64,000 nucleotides of DNA from Silvibacterium bohemicum (GTDB lineage Bacteria > Acidobacteriota > Terriglobia > Terriglobales > Acidobacteriaceae). A model generated the notes under the pieces. That model saw only the letters and a program-made list of their open reading frames with translations, ran no database searches and was not told the origin of the DNA. A program made the position numbers and the translations under genes. This document shows positions 42,175 through 49,971 of the stretch, one piece after another (position 1 is the stretch's first letter; each line of letters opens with the position of its first letter). Where the stretch lies: positions 248,001 to 312,000 of the forward strand of contig NZ_LBHJ01000020.1 in assembly GCF_001006305.1 (NCBI RefSeq), read 5' to 3'.

Positions 42175-43735
42175 CGCGCCTCCCTAAAAATTCCGCCAAA
42201 TAGCGGGCCTACCGGGCCACATGTGCCCGGTGCGACTTCGATAGAGACCTCGGCGTATCTTCCGCCTGTTTTTTATATAGAGTCATCGCTCCCGGCGAAC
42301 TCTGCGATTGCGCACGTCCGCCAGGATGGAATCGAAGAAGGAAATACAGAACTACCTATCTGAGACCTGAGCTTTTCCGTACAAGTTACTCGTCACAGAA
42401 TACTGCGGCGAAATATGACCACAGGTATGAGATGGATGTCAATATTTTGATTGAGAAATCTAGCGACGATTCACAAGGACACAAATCGCCCTCTGTCACC
42501 GATACCCTTAACGGGACGAATTGCCAGCGCATTTCCGCCATGACTCCAGATTGAGTTTGGGCACGAAAAGGATCAAAGTCCGGGCTTTAGACGGCGCCCA
42601 TGTGTATGTTTTCTTGATGGCTTTTTCCTATTCTGTCATTTCCAGGGCTTGCTTTTCGCGCGGCCGGTTATGAGATATGCGGGAACTGCCCACTGGAAGG
42701 ACTGAAGCACATCTTCGACGGTGTACTTATCCGGTAGATACCTCAGGAAAAGTTCGACCCATAGCCGCTGTTGCTCCTGGTAGAACGACGTTGCCCTCAG
42801 AGACCCGTTTTATGCTCGTCGTGAGAGATCCTTCACCAGCAACAGAACTCCCTTGGACTGAGGGCAATGCAGGCTCAACGTTGGGACGATTTAGGCCCCC
42901 CGTCTTGCGGAGCGCGCTTTCCAGAGCGGCGGAGTAAATGGTTAATGGTAGGCGAGGGAAGCAGTGAAACGACAAAAATCAGAACAACGACTACCGAAAA
43001 AAATGCGGCGCCCACTATTAAAAAAATATTCATGACATCTCCGCTCCGCCTGCCAGTCGCGCTGATTTACACGATTCCAATATTTGCCAGTCTAGTGTCA
43101 TGCCTTCCTCTCACTCTTGTGGCTCTATGACTTTTTGCAAAGCAAGGACCACTCACAACTGATTAAACCAGAGCCGACCAGCGAACGAGACCTGACACCG
43201 TGTTACTGGCAAATGTCAATGAATGGCGTACAGGATTTCCCGGCTCCGGACAGCAGACGATTTTCGACAGGCGGCGCGAGCTCGCGCAGTTAACAGATTG
43301 GCTTCGAATCGTTCTGCAGCTATTGCTCTAAAACAAGCTGAGCAGATGGAATTGTATGCCGCTGTCATTTCGTCCGGGGGGAACGAGATCTGAAATCGGA
43401 CATCGCAAAATACTCCTATGTGAAATCAGAGACATTTGGCTTGCGCGATTTCGATGGCAGTAAATCTAAGCGGCTATTCTTACCCCCGCTTGTCAGAATG
43501 AGCATCTTCGACTTCTAAGGCCCAGAACAAGTTGTTGGTTTGGTGGTGTGGAGATTTTACAAACGAATACCGTTTTCTCCGTCACTCCAAGGCTAAAAAT
43601 CCTAAATCAACCTTCTATTTCGAATTAACGCCCCGGCAGAAAAACTCTCTCGACGGGAAGGAAAACACGCTCGATTCACGATTGAGATGGTAAGCCCCGC
43701 CAGTTCACGCTATTCCCCCAAGTGAAACGGCCAGC
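42175..43735. other. Gene-poor spacer (about 1.5 kb) with the TonB receptor leader
   Basis: No convincing gene was found in this 1.56 kb. Small frames on both strands (for example 42677-42937 plus and 42727-42975 minus) overlap each other and lack ribosome sites and motifs. On the receptor side, a hairpin with ACCGGGC/GCCCGGT arms (42211-42231, loop CACATGT) lies about 37 bases before the GTG in the presumed 5' untranslated leader. A GCGCGAGCTCGCGC palindrome lies at 43274-43287. TATATA sequence at about 42275 could be a -10 of the receptor. Nothing else was identified. Confidence 0.35.
42211..42231 (-). promoter_or_regulatory. Hairpin in the leader of the TonB receptor gene
   Basis: Seven-base perfect arms ACCGGGC and GCCCGGT enclose the palindromic loop CACATGT, about 37 bases before the GTG start. 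It may affect translation or mRNA stability. It is short, so chance is possible. Confidence 0.3.
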
Positions 43736-44878
43736 GTGATTAAGATACAGAGGATTACAAGCAGCGGAACTTTCCTCCCCGAGATCGATGGCTTGCGATT
43801 TGCTGCCATCTTAATGGTGATTATTGTCCATCTTCATGCTTCGCTGGTCCACAATGGCGCGGTACTCTCGCCATTGACAGGACGTGACATGGAGTTGAAC
43901 TTGTGGAGCAAGCGAGGTGTCGAACTTTTCTTTGTAATCAGCGGATTCATACTTGGTCTTCCATTCGCCCGGCACTATATCTATGGTGACGCACCAATTA
44001 GATTGAAAAAGTATTTCCTGCGAAGACTGACTCGGTTGGAGCCGCCCTACATCATCAATCTCTTATTTTGCTTCGCGGTCTTAGTCGGGGCACATCAGAT
44101 GAAGTTCGGCTTTGCCATCCCGCATTTACTGGCGAGCATGTTCTACTTACACACCCTTGTGTATGGATACATGAGCAGCATCAATGGTGTCTCTTGGTCG
44201 CTGGAAGTCGAAGTGCAGTTCTATTGCCTCGTGCCGATCATTACGACGATCTATGGCATTGGAAATACTTGGACGCGGCGGGCCACACTACTTAGTTGCA
44301 TTTTGATCTCGTCTATCTGGGGATTGTATTTCACCGGGCACAGGTTTCACGGGACCGTTCTGTACTATCTGCCATACTTTTTGGCCGGGCTTTTGTGTGC
44401 CGATTTCCATTTGTCATGGGTCAAGAAGGAGAAGCACATCGCGTGGGACCTGGTTTCAGTCGTCTGCTGGACCTTGATGTGGATGATGAGCCAGCAACAA
44501 ACACACTTGTTTCTGCCTCCATTACTGATGGTGCTGGTGATCTCTACATTCCGCAGTCACATATGTTCTCGCTTCTTTAGCATGAAGTGGATCACAGCCA
44601 TCGGCGGAATGTGCTACACCATCTATCTCTATCACTACGTGTTGATCTCCAGCATAGGCCGGGTGCTTAAGCGTGTTCACATCGGGAACAATTTTGGGGC
44701 CTACTACGTGCTACAGGCGAGCATCATGCTGCCGATTGTGCTCGTGATCTGCGTTGTTCTATTTGTGACGATCGAGCGTCCATGCATGGATCATCATTGG
44801 CCGAGTGAGCTCAGGGGTAGATTTTGGCGAGATCCGGGAAAAAATATGCTCGAGCCTGACCCCTCTCGCAATTCCTAA
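43736..44878 (+). CDS. Acyltransferase family membrane protein (OafA/YrhL type)
   Basis: The 380-residue protein has the acyltransferase-3 plan. The N-terminal motif LPEIDGLRFAAILMVIIVHLHAS carries the family's DGLR and catalytic His. RGVELFFVISGFILGLPFARHYIYG follows, and about ten hydrophobic helices run to residue 350. The family acylates polysaccharides or antibiotics at the membrane. A GTG start gives IKIQRITSSGTFLPEIDGLR; upstream there is no strong ribosome site. It stands alone between two gene-poor stretches, without other cell-surface glycan genes. Confidence 0.85.
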   Translation: MIKIQRITSSGTFLPEIDGLRFAAILMVIIVHLHASLVHNGAVLSPLTGRDMELNLWSKRGVELFFVISGFILGLPFARHYIYGDAPIRLKKYFLRRLTRLEPPYIINLLFCFAVLVGAHQMKFGFAIPHLLASMFYLHTLVYGYMSSINGVSWSLEVEVQFYCLVPIITTIYGIGNTWTRRATLLSCILISSIWGLYFTGHRFHGTVLYYLPYFLAGLLCADFHLSWVKKEKHIAWDLVSVVCWTLMWMMSQQQTHLFLPPLLMVLVISTFRSHICSRFFSMKWITAIGGMCYTIYLYHYVLISSIGRVLKRVHIGNNFGAYYVLQASIMLPIVLVICVVLFVTIERPCMDHHWPSELRGRFWRDPGKNMLEPDPSRNS

Positions 44879-45233
44879 CTTCCTCTTGTCTTTCCAAAAT
44901 GAGAGCGCCCGTGCCAGGAATATTCGCAAAAATCGCCGTACTCTACGGAAAAATTCGATTCCATTGGCATCCTTGAACGCAATGACCATTGGAGGAGTCT
45001 GCCTTTGATCGCCGCTTAACGCCGTAGGACGAATTCGGGAAGGTCTATCAAATATCAAATTAAAACGTGGTGTTCTGGGACGCCTCTCTGAACCGGGAAT
45101 GGTAATTACCTTATTCGCTGATTCGTTTCCGTGATAATCCTCACAAAACATTGCCAGGCATGATCTCAGCCCTCTCCCGAATTGCATCCAACTTCGCGTG
45201 TGCCTTGATGGCCATGGATCATAAGGAGATGTT
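44879..45233. other. Spacer before the metallothionein gene
   Basis: 355 bases between the acyltransferase and the metallothionein. Long minus-strand frames cover it but look like a shadow of both genes. I see no RNA or repeat. The end carries the metallothionein's ribosome site AAGGAG. Confidence 0.3.
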
Positions 45234-45392
45234 ATGAGCGAAAAGAAGTGTGCAAACCCCGCCTGTAGTTGCATTCCCCCGGATGGACAGAAGTTCTGCA
45301 GCGCCCATTGCGAGAGCATCAGCGGATCAGTGGAAGCAATATGCAATTGCGGCCATCAAGCCTGCAAGGGTGATGCCCTAGAGGCGAAGTGA
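45234..45392 (+). CDS. Bacterial metallothionein, 52 residues
   Basis: The 52-residue protein MSEKKCANPACSCIPPDGQ... has eight cysteines (6, 11, 13, 22, 26, 37, 39, 44) and two histidines (25, 41). The layout, with a C-x-C pair, then FCSAHCESISG and ICNCGHQACKG, matches the bacterial SmtA/BmtA-type metallothionein family, which binds Zn and Cd through CxC, CxxxC and CxCGH groups. SmtA has nine cysteines and two histidines. The ribosome site AAGGAG lies 5-6 bases before the ATG. No smtB-like repressor gene is adjacent; the ArsR-type gene at 52533 is too far away and belongs to another pair. Cytoplasmic metal buffering is expected. Confidence 0.8.
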   Translation: MSEKKCANPACSCIPPDGQKFCSAHCESISGSVEAICNCGHQACKGDALEAK

Positions 45393-46520
45393 GATTGAAG
45401 ATGCGAAATCCTCTCTTGGCATGAAGACCCTGTAGAGAATGATGCTGCAGCCTGCCAGTGCCAAAAGCGCGGAACAGGCTGCGGTTATGAGGTAAAAACT
45501 CCCTACGACGGCCTGTGCGGTCGTCGCCGGAGCAGTGTTAACTATGCGGGGATCGGAAGTGGCGGCGGTCGTTTAAATTGTCTTGGCAACGGCAGGCGCG
45601 AAATGCTCAACGTGCTGGGTGCTGGAAGTGATGGTTGCCGCCACGCTCGTGAAGCCCACATCAGCAGTCTCGACTCCCGAAGCAATGATGACAGCACAAT
45701 TGCCTCTCTTACGAGCGAGGGGCGCATGGTAGCGGAAGTGGTGGCCACAAACTTCTCCAGATTTTCAGGGGCACGCCTTTCGGCTCGCCGACACAGCTTT
45801 GCCGTCATGTCAATCGCTGCAGCACCCCCAGCGGAAGCGTCTGCATGATAAATAAAAAATCTGAGATCCGAACTCGCTGAGGCGGATATTCTGGCCATCG
45901 GCGCAATGCTCAAGGATGGCGTTTTAAGCCAAAAAGCAATCGCATCGCGGTTCGGTACATCGCAGTCTCAGTTTTTGTCACATCCGCCACTTCAAAGGGC
46001 GAAAGTGCTGGCTGTTGAAGCAGTCGGGCCATGCCCCACCTTCTGAAAGGATTGCGCGGAATCTGCATGACCTCATCGGTCGCTGCACGCATCCCATCCA
46101 CACCGGAATACGACGATAAGAATGGAATTGTCGTGAGCGGAGATTCCACATGCGCATTCAGAGCCTCGGTAACTATTCAACCCGTGCCCATGACACGGCC
46201 GTCGTCGAGGAGTTTCAAGAAAGCCACTGTGTCGGCAAGATTTTTCACGCAAATGGGAACGAGACACCTTCGCTTTGGAAGATCGAGGATAGCACCAAGA
46301 TCGGCGGACCTTCCGATGATGACCTTGTCCAATTTATTGATACCGGACGGCCATCGCCAGTCGATCGATAGAGGCTTTTCATGCCCCAAGCTCTTCGCTT
46401 GCGCACCGAAGGCACCGGCCCTTTCGCTCAGTTCCTTTTAAGGAACCGCAAGACGGCAATCGTGCGGTGGCATTCCCACTGCATGGGAGAAAACGTAACA
46501 TGCTTTTACGATTGCCAGTA
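45393..46520. other. Region of decayed coding sequence, no intact gene
   Basis: Several overlapping short frames occur on both strands, but none has a ribosome site. On the plus strand 45852-46046 encodes an HTH-like segment (LSQKAIASRFGTSQS). On the minus strand, frames 46389-46177 and 46149-45910 lie in one frame, separated by a single TGA. A minus frame ending in the metallothionein gene has a hydrophobic stretch (YLITAACSALLALAGC). I read the area as remnants of lost genes. No repeats or IS ends were found. Confidence 0.4.
45852..46046 (+). pseudogene. Helix-turn-helix fragment
   Basis: An open frame without an upstream start (first ATG at 45906) reads ELAEADILAIGAMLKDGV and then LSQKAIASRFGTSQSQFLSH. 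The second part resembles a DNA-binding HTH of the 'G.SQ..IA.RFGTSQS' type used in transposase/phage regulators. After it the frame stops within about 20 codons. It is probably a remnant; the residues are the only evidence. Confidence 0.3.
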
Positions 46521-46784
46521 TCAGATGACCGCGCGAAAGGCCACAGCTACACTATCGCGAGCGGTCCTGACTGCGCCAGCAGCCGTCTTGCCTGCGGCTA
46601 TCGTATGGGCAAGCGCGGATCTCTTTCGCGTTCCGGTGTGCTCGACGCCGATGGTTTCAATACCCCCGCCGAAAAGAGTGTGCCTTTCTTCCATCTGATC
46701 CAGGGCGGCGTCCAAGTCTGCGACAACCGCTTCAGCCTCGTCGGCGATGACAATCAGTTCGAGCGTGATCTTTTTGTAAAGCAT
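46521..46784 (-). CDS. Small conserved-looking protein of unknown function
   Basis: The 87-residue protein starts MLYKKITLELIVIADEAEAVVADLDAALDQMEERHTLFGGG and is mixed helix/strand, with KSALAHTIAAG near the end (RSALAHTIAAGKTAAGAVRTA). GAGGT lies 9 bases before the ATG, and the residue pattern is regular (no rare-frame features). I believe it is a real gene. I recall similar small acidobacterial proteins but cannot name a family, and no function can be seen. Confidence 0.5.
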   Translation of the reverse strand: MLYKKITLELIVIADEAEAVVADLDAALDQMEERHTLFGGGIETIGVEHTGTRKRSALAHTIAAGKTAAGAVRTARDSVAVAFRAVI

Positions 46785-46974
46785 CCGATTACCTCACCGT
46801 CAATTCTATGCCTGCGTGACCTAACGGGCACAAATCCTACGAAGCTCAAACATTCCTTGGCTAAATGATTCACGGGCCGGTATTCGTGGACGGATCATTC
46901 TCGGCGGCTTCGTGCTCGATCAGAATGCGGTCGATGGCGCTTTGACGATTTCGACCCTCTCAATACATGCGCGT

Positions 46975-47823
46975 TCATCCGTGGAAGATTCCATACTTTG
47001 CAGCGAGAAAATGCTGAAGGTCATCTGGAAGGATTGAGGCAAGCTCCTGCCATGTGAGTAGTTTGAGCCGGCAGCGAAGTTCGGTGAGACGAACGGCACA
47101 CATGATTCCATACCAGGCTTCCACAAGATCAGGACGGCGAGCATCACAGAAAACGCAGAACGAGCAATCCATGACGTAGGCCGCAAGAGCGCCGCGAATC
47201 AATTGGTAGCCGCTGTACCTATCCTTGCGTACGCGCAGTGCTGATAGGTCAAAGACCGTGTTCAGATCATGATAACGATGGACGAGGTGGAACTTAGCCG
47301 ACTGGAAGTCTGACTCTGTGAGCTTCGCTTCAACCAACAGGTCGCCGACCTTCATGTCAATTTCGGTATTGTCTCGTTTACCTCTGTGCAAAGCAGTGCG
47401 CGGTTTAAAACCAAATTGCAATGTTGCATCGGCTCCAACCCCTAGCATCGCTTGCACCTTTGTGGATCGCATCACCCCCGGGTGACAAAAGATATTCATG
47501 AGCAACGCATCGGAGCTATTGGCGCAGTCGAGTTCTTTCCATTGCCAATCGGCTCGAACCCGCGATCGCCTCGACGCGGTGTGAACTTTTTCAAGTCGCT
47601 TCGCCCACTCTGGGTTATTGCAGATCCTCCTGTATGCTTCTGGATGAAAATTCCCATGCCTTCCGTCGTCATCGCACCCAAAAATAACGCTGGGAACTTG
47701 TCCGTCCGTCCGTTCATGCAGGAATTCATGCACCGATGCGAAACCGAGACTGAGTCGACTGAGCTCGCGTCGCAGGCTTATTCCGCTCGAAACGGAGAAA
47801 TTTGATTGCCCAGCAATCAACAT
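46975..47823 (-). CDS. PD-(D/E)XK nuclease-like protein (PGN_0703-type restriction endonuclease-like)
   Basis: The 282-residue protein has a nuclease signature near the middle: DNTEIDMKVGDLLVEAKLTE gives Asp..., then E-x-K (VEAK) with the usual spacing of a PD-(D/E)XK active site. The surroundings (VEAKLTESDFQSAKFHLVHRY, later YQLIRGALAAYVMDCSFCVFCDARRPDLVEAWYG) resemble the PGN_0703 family of putative restriction endonucleases. No methyltransferase or helicase gene is nearby. The longer frame (to 47886) begins with a serine-rich low-complexity stretch, so I start at MLIAGQSNFSVSSG. The gene lies in the decayed stretch and could have been acquired (inference). Confidence 0.6.
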   Translation of the reverse strand: MLIAGQSNFSVSSGISLRRELSRLSLGFASVHEFLHERTDGQVPSVIFGCDDDGRHGNFHPEAYRRICNNPEWAKRLEKVHTASRRSRVRADWQWKELDCANSSDALLMNIFCHPGVMRSTKVQAMLGVGADATLQFGFKPRTALHRGKRDNTEIDMKVGDLLVEAKLTESDFQSAKFHLVHRYHDLNTVFDLSALRVRKDRYSGYQLIRGALAAYVMDCSFCVFCDARRPDLVEAWYGIMCAVRLTELRCRLKLLTWQELASILPDDLQHFLAAKYGIFHG

Positions 47824-47940
47824 GTTTCCAAGGAGAATAATAGGCGAAGACTCAAGGAGGCTTGATGATGAAGATAAAAAAAACATGGCCCCGCGGATCC
47901 TCCGCGGTCCTCGTCACCGGAGCAAGGCTTCATCGTAAAT

Positions 47941-48117
47941 ATGTCAGTCGGAGGATTACTGCTTGTGATGAGGGGTATCCTTCGTTCCAGCACGGAGTCG
48001 CATCACAAAGACAGATTGTCGCTGAAGGAGATCAGCCAAGCGCTGGATATCTCTGAGGCTGGGGTGAAATCCCGCATATATATAGAGCTCGTAAACGGCT
48101 TTGCGCTTCAATTGTGA
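47941..48117 (+). pseudogene. Sigma-70 region 4-like fragment
   Basis: A 58-codon frame from ATG. Residues about 26-50 read LSLKEISQALDISEAGVKSRIY, which closely resembles the helix-turn-helix of sigma region 4.2 (LSLKEIAxALGISExxVKSRLHRAR). Region 2 and the first part of region 4 are missing, and the end is IELVNGFALQL. The remaining piece could be a decayed ECF sigma factor. No sigma gene is upstream. Confidence 0.5.
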
Positions 48118-48416
48118 CCCGACGCGTTTCCGCAGCCCACCACTACTCCGATGCGTGTTAAAGAGATCTTGAGGTTGAGAAACCGGGTGCTAAGCATGGC
48201 TGATGACTACGCGAGCAGCGGTTCTTTTCGATTTGGCAGAACAAAGTCTGCGGCCAGAAAACGGGGCGAAGAGCGCCGGCCCCCCACACCTGACAACTAT
48301 CCACTGGACTGCTACTACCCGCCACGCTGGCCTCGTTTTGCTACATGTTTGACGGGCTGAAAGGGTTCCCTCTTTTTCACGTAAACTTGCATCAACGGCT
48401 GATCGATCCTGCTCCC
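48118..48416. other. Spacer before the GH29 gene
   Basis: About 300 bases. A plus frame from 48151 and one from 48345 (which runs into GH29) are not supported by motifs. No hairpin or promoter was recognised. Confidence 0.25.
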
Positions 48417-49889
48417 ATGACGACAAGAAGAGACTTTCTCCGCATCGCCTCCGAAACCTCCGCCTTCACAATTCTCGCGAACAACTCGATCGCGTCTGCC
48501 CACCCGATGTCAAGAGGTTCAATAATCTCATCCGCGATCGGAACAACTGCCGCCCGTCCGCTCCTTGAGCTCCAGCAGCGCTTCGTGGATCTGCGCTTCG
48601 GCATGTTTGTGCACTTCAACATGGCGACCTTCCAAGACCGCGAATGGGGCGACCCGACTTCTGCACCCAGCCTCTTCCATCCCACCGCGCTCGATACCGA
48701 TCAATGGGCTGCTGCTGCACAGTCCGCTCAAATGACCTGGGGCTGCCTCACGACTCGTCATCATGATGGTTTTTGTCTCTGGCCCACGCGCACTAACGGT
48801 ACGAGCGTCCGTCAGGCTCAACCCGGCCTCGACGTCGTTCGCCGCTATGTCGATTCATTTCGCAAGGCTGGGCTCCGTGTCGGGCTCTACTATTCGATTC
48901 TTTCGTTGCGAGACGACATTCGGCATTTCAATGTCACGCCTGGCAAAGTCCGGCTCATCAAGTACCAGCTCACCGAGCTGATGACCCAGTACGGCGAGAT
49001 AGACGTACTCATCACCGATGGCTGGAACGCCCCTTGGAGCCGAATCACGTATGAGGAAGTCCCCTTTCGCGAGATTTACGACCTTGTGAAGTCGCACCAA
49101 CCCAACTGTCTAATCTGCGACCTCAATGCCAGCCAGTTTCCTACGGGAGGTCTTTATTACTCCGACATCAAGGCATTTGAGCAGAACGCCGGTCAAAAGG
49201 TTCCACAAGACAGTGATCTGCCGGCTCTGGCCTGTGTCACGCTTACTGATGGTTGGTTTTGGAAACAAGCTGATTTGCATGGCCGTATCAAGCCGACGGA
49301 AACCGTGGTTGATCAGTGGCTGGTGCCTCTCAACCAGCGCCATTGCAACTTGATCCTGAATGCTCCACCCACCCGCGAAGGCCGCCTCGCTCCCAACATT
49401 CTCGCCAGCCTCGAAGAGATCGGGAAGGTATGGAAGAAGCCGCCGTCACCCGAGCCTCTTACCCGCCATGTGGGGATCACTACGCCAAACCTCGCTACGG
49501 GCAAGCCGATCCATGCCAGTTCGTATCCCGACGGAGTCGGTCCCGATCAAGCAAACGATGGCAATTTTCACTCAAGTTGGTATGCGGAGAAGCAGACAAG
49601 CTGCTGGCTCGAAGTGGACCTGGTGCGCCCGGAGCGCTTCAATACTCTGAGCCTGATCGAGCCTGTGGCCGCCTTGGATAACTATCAGCAGAGCCGTATC
49701 CGCAATTATCGCTTTGAAGCCCTCATCGGCTCTGACTGGGCTCCCCTTGCCTCCGGAGGGACGCCTGCTCCAACGACAATCCTGCGCCTGCCGAAGCCAA
49801 TTGTCGCGAGTAAGTTGCGCCTGACGATTGAAGCATCTACCCCCGAACCCCACATCGCCGATATCGGTATTTATAACGAACCGGCTTGA
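48417..49889 (+). CDS. Alpha-L-fucosidase (GH29) with discoidin-like C-terminal domain
   Basis: The 490-residue protein has a twin-arginine-type leader (MTTRRDFLRIASETSAF) followed by the GH29 catalytic domain. GMFVHFNMATFQDREWGD and a motif TRHHDGFCLWPT are typical, as are VDSFRKAGLRVGLYYSI and DVLITDGWN, whose Asp is the probable nucleophile. The C-terminal 150 residues (NLATGKPIHASSYPDGVGPDQAN... to RNYRFEALIG) form an F5/8-type (discoidin) carbohydrate-binding domain. It would release alpha-L-fucose from glycans outside the cytoplasm. The start at the second ATG of the frame fits the leader. It is convergent with the GH3 gene. Confidence 0.88.
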   Translation: MTTRRDFLRIASETSAFTILANNSIASAHPMSRGSIISSAIGTTAARPLLELQQRFVDLRFGMFVHFNMATFQDREWGDPTSAPSLFHPTALDTDQWAAAAQSAQMTWGCLTTRHHDGFCLWPTRTNGTSVRQAQPGLDVVRRYVDSFRKAGLRVGLYYSILSLRDDIRHFNVTPGKVRLIKYQLTELMTQYGEIDVLITDGWNAPWSRITYEEVPFREIYDLVKSHQPNCLICDLNASQFPTGGLYYSDIKAFEQNAGQKVPQDSDLPALACVTLTDGWFWKQADLHGRIKPTETVVDQWLVPLNQRHCNLILNAPPTREGRLAPNILASLEEIGKVWKKPPSPEPLTRHVGITTPNLATGKPIHASSYPDGVGPDQANDGNFHSSWYAEKQTSCWLEVDLVRPERFNTLSLIEPVAALDNYQQSRIRNYRFEALIGSDWAPLASGGTPAPTTILRLPKPIVASKLRLTIEASTPEPHIADIGIYNEPA

Positions 49890-49971
49890 AAGCAGAGCGA
49901 ACTTGAGCATCACCCCGGATTTCTTTGCTGAAACGGACAGTATGCTGACGTAGACCTTCGCGCGCTTGGAG

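Noticed and set aside
42727-42975. 82-residue minus frame in the 1.5-kb spacer
   Set aside because: No ribosome site, no recognisable motif; the opposite strand is equally open.
44759-45346. 195-residue minus-strand frame over the acyltransferase end and metallothionein
   Set aside because: It would overlap two supported genes in antisense and has no motif.
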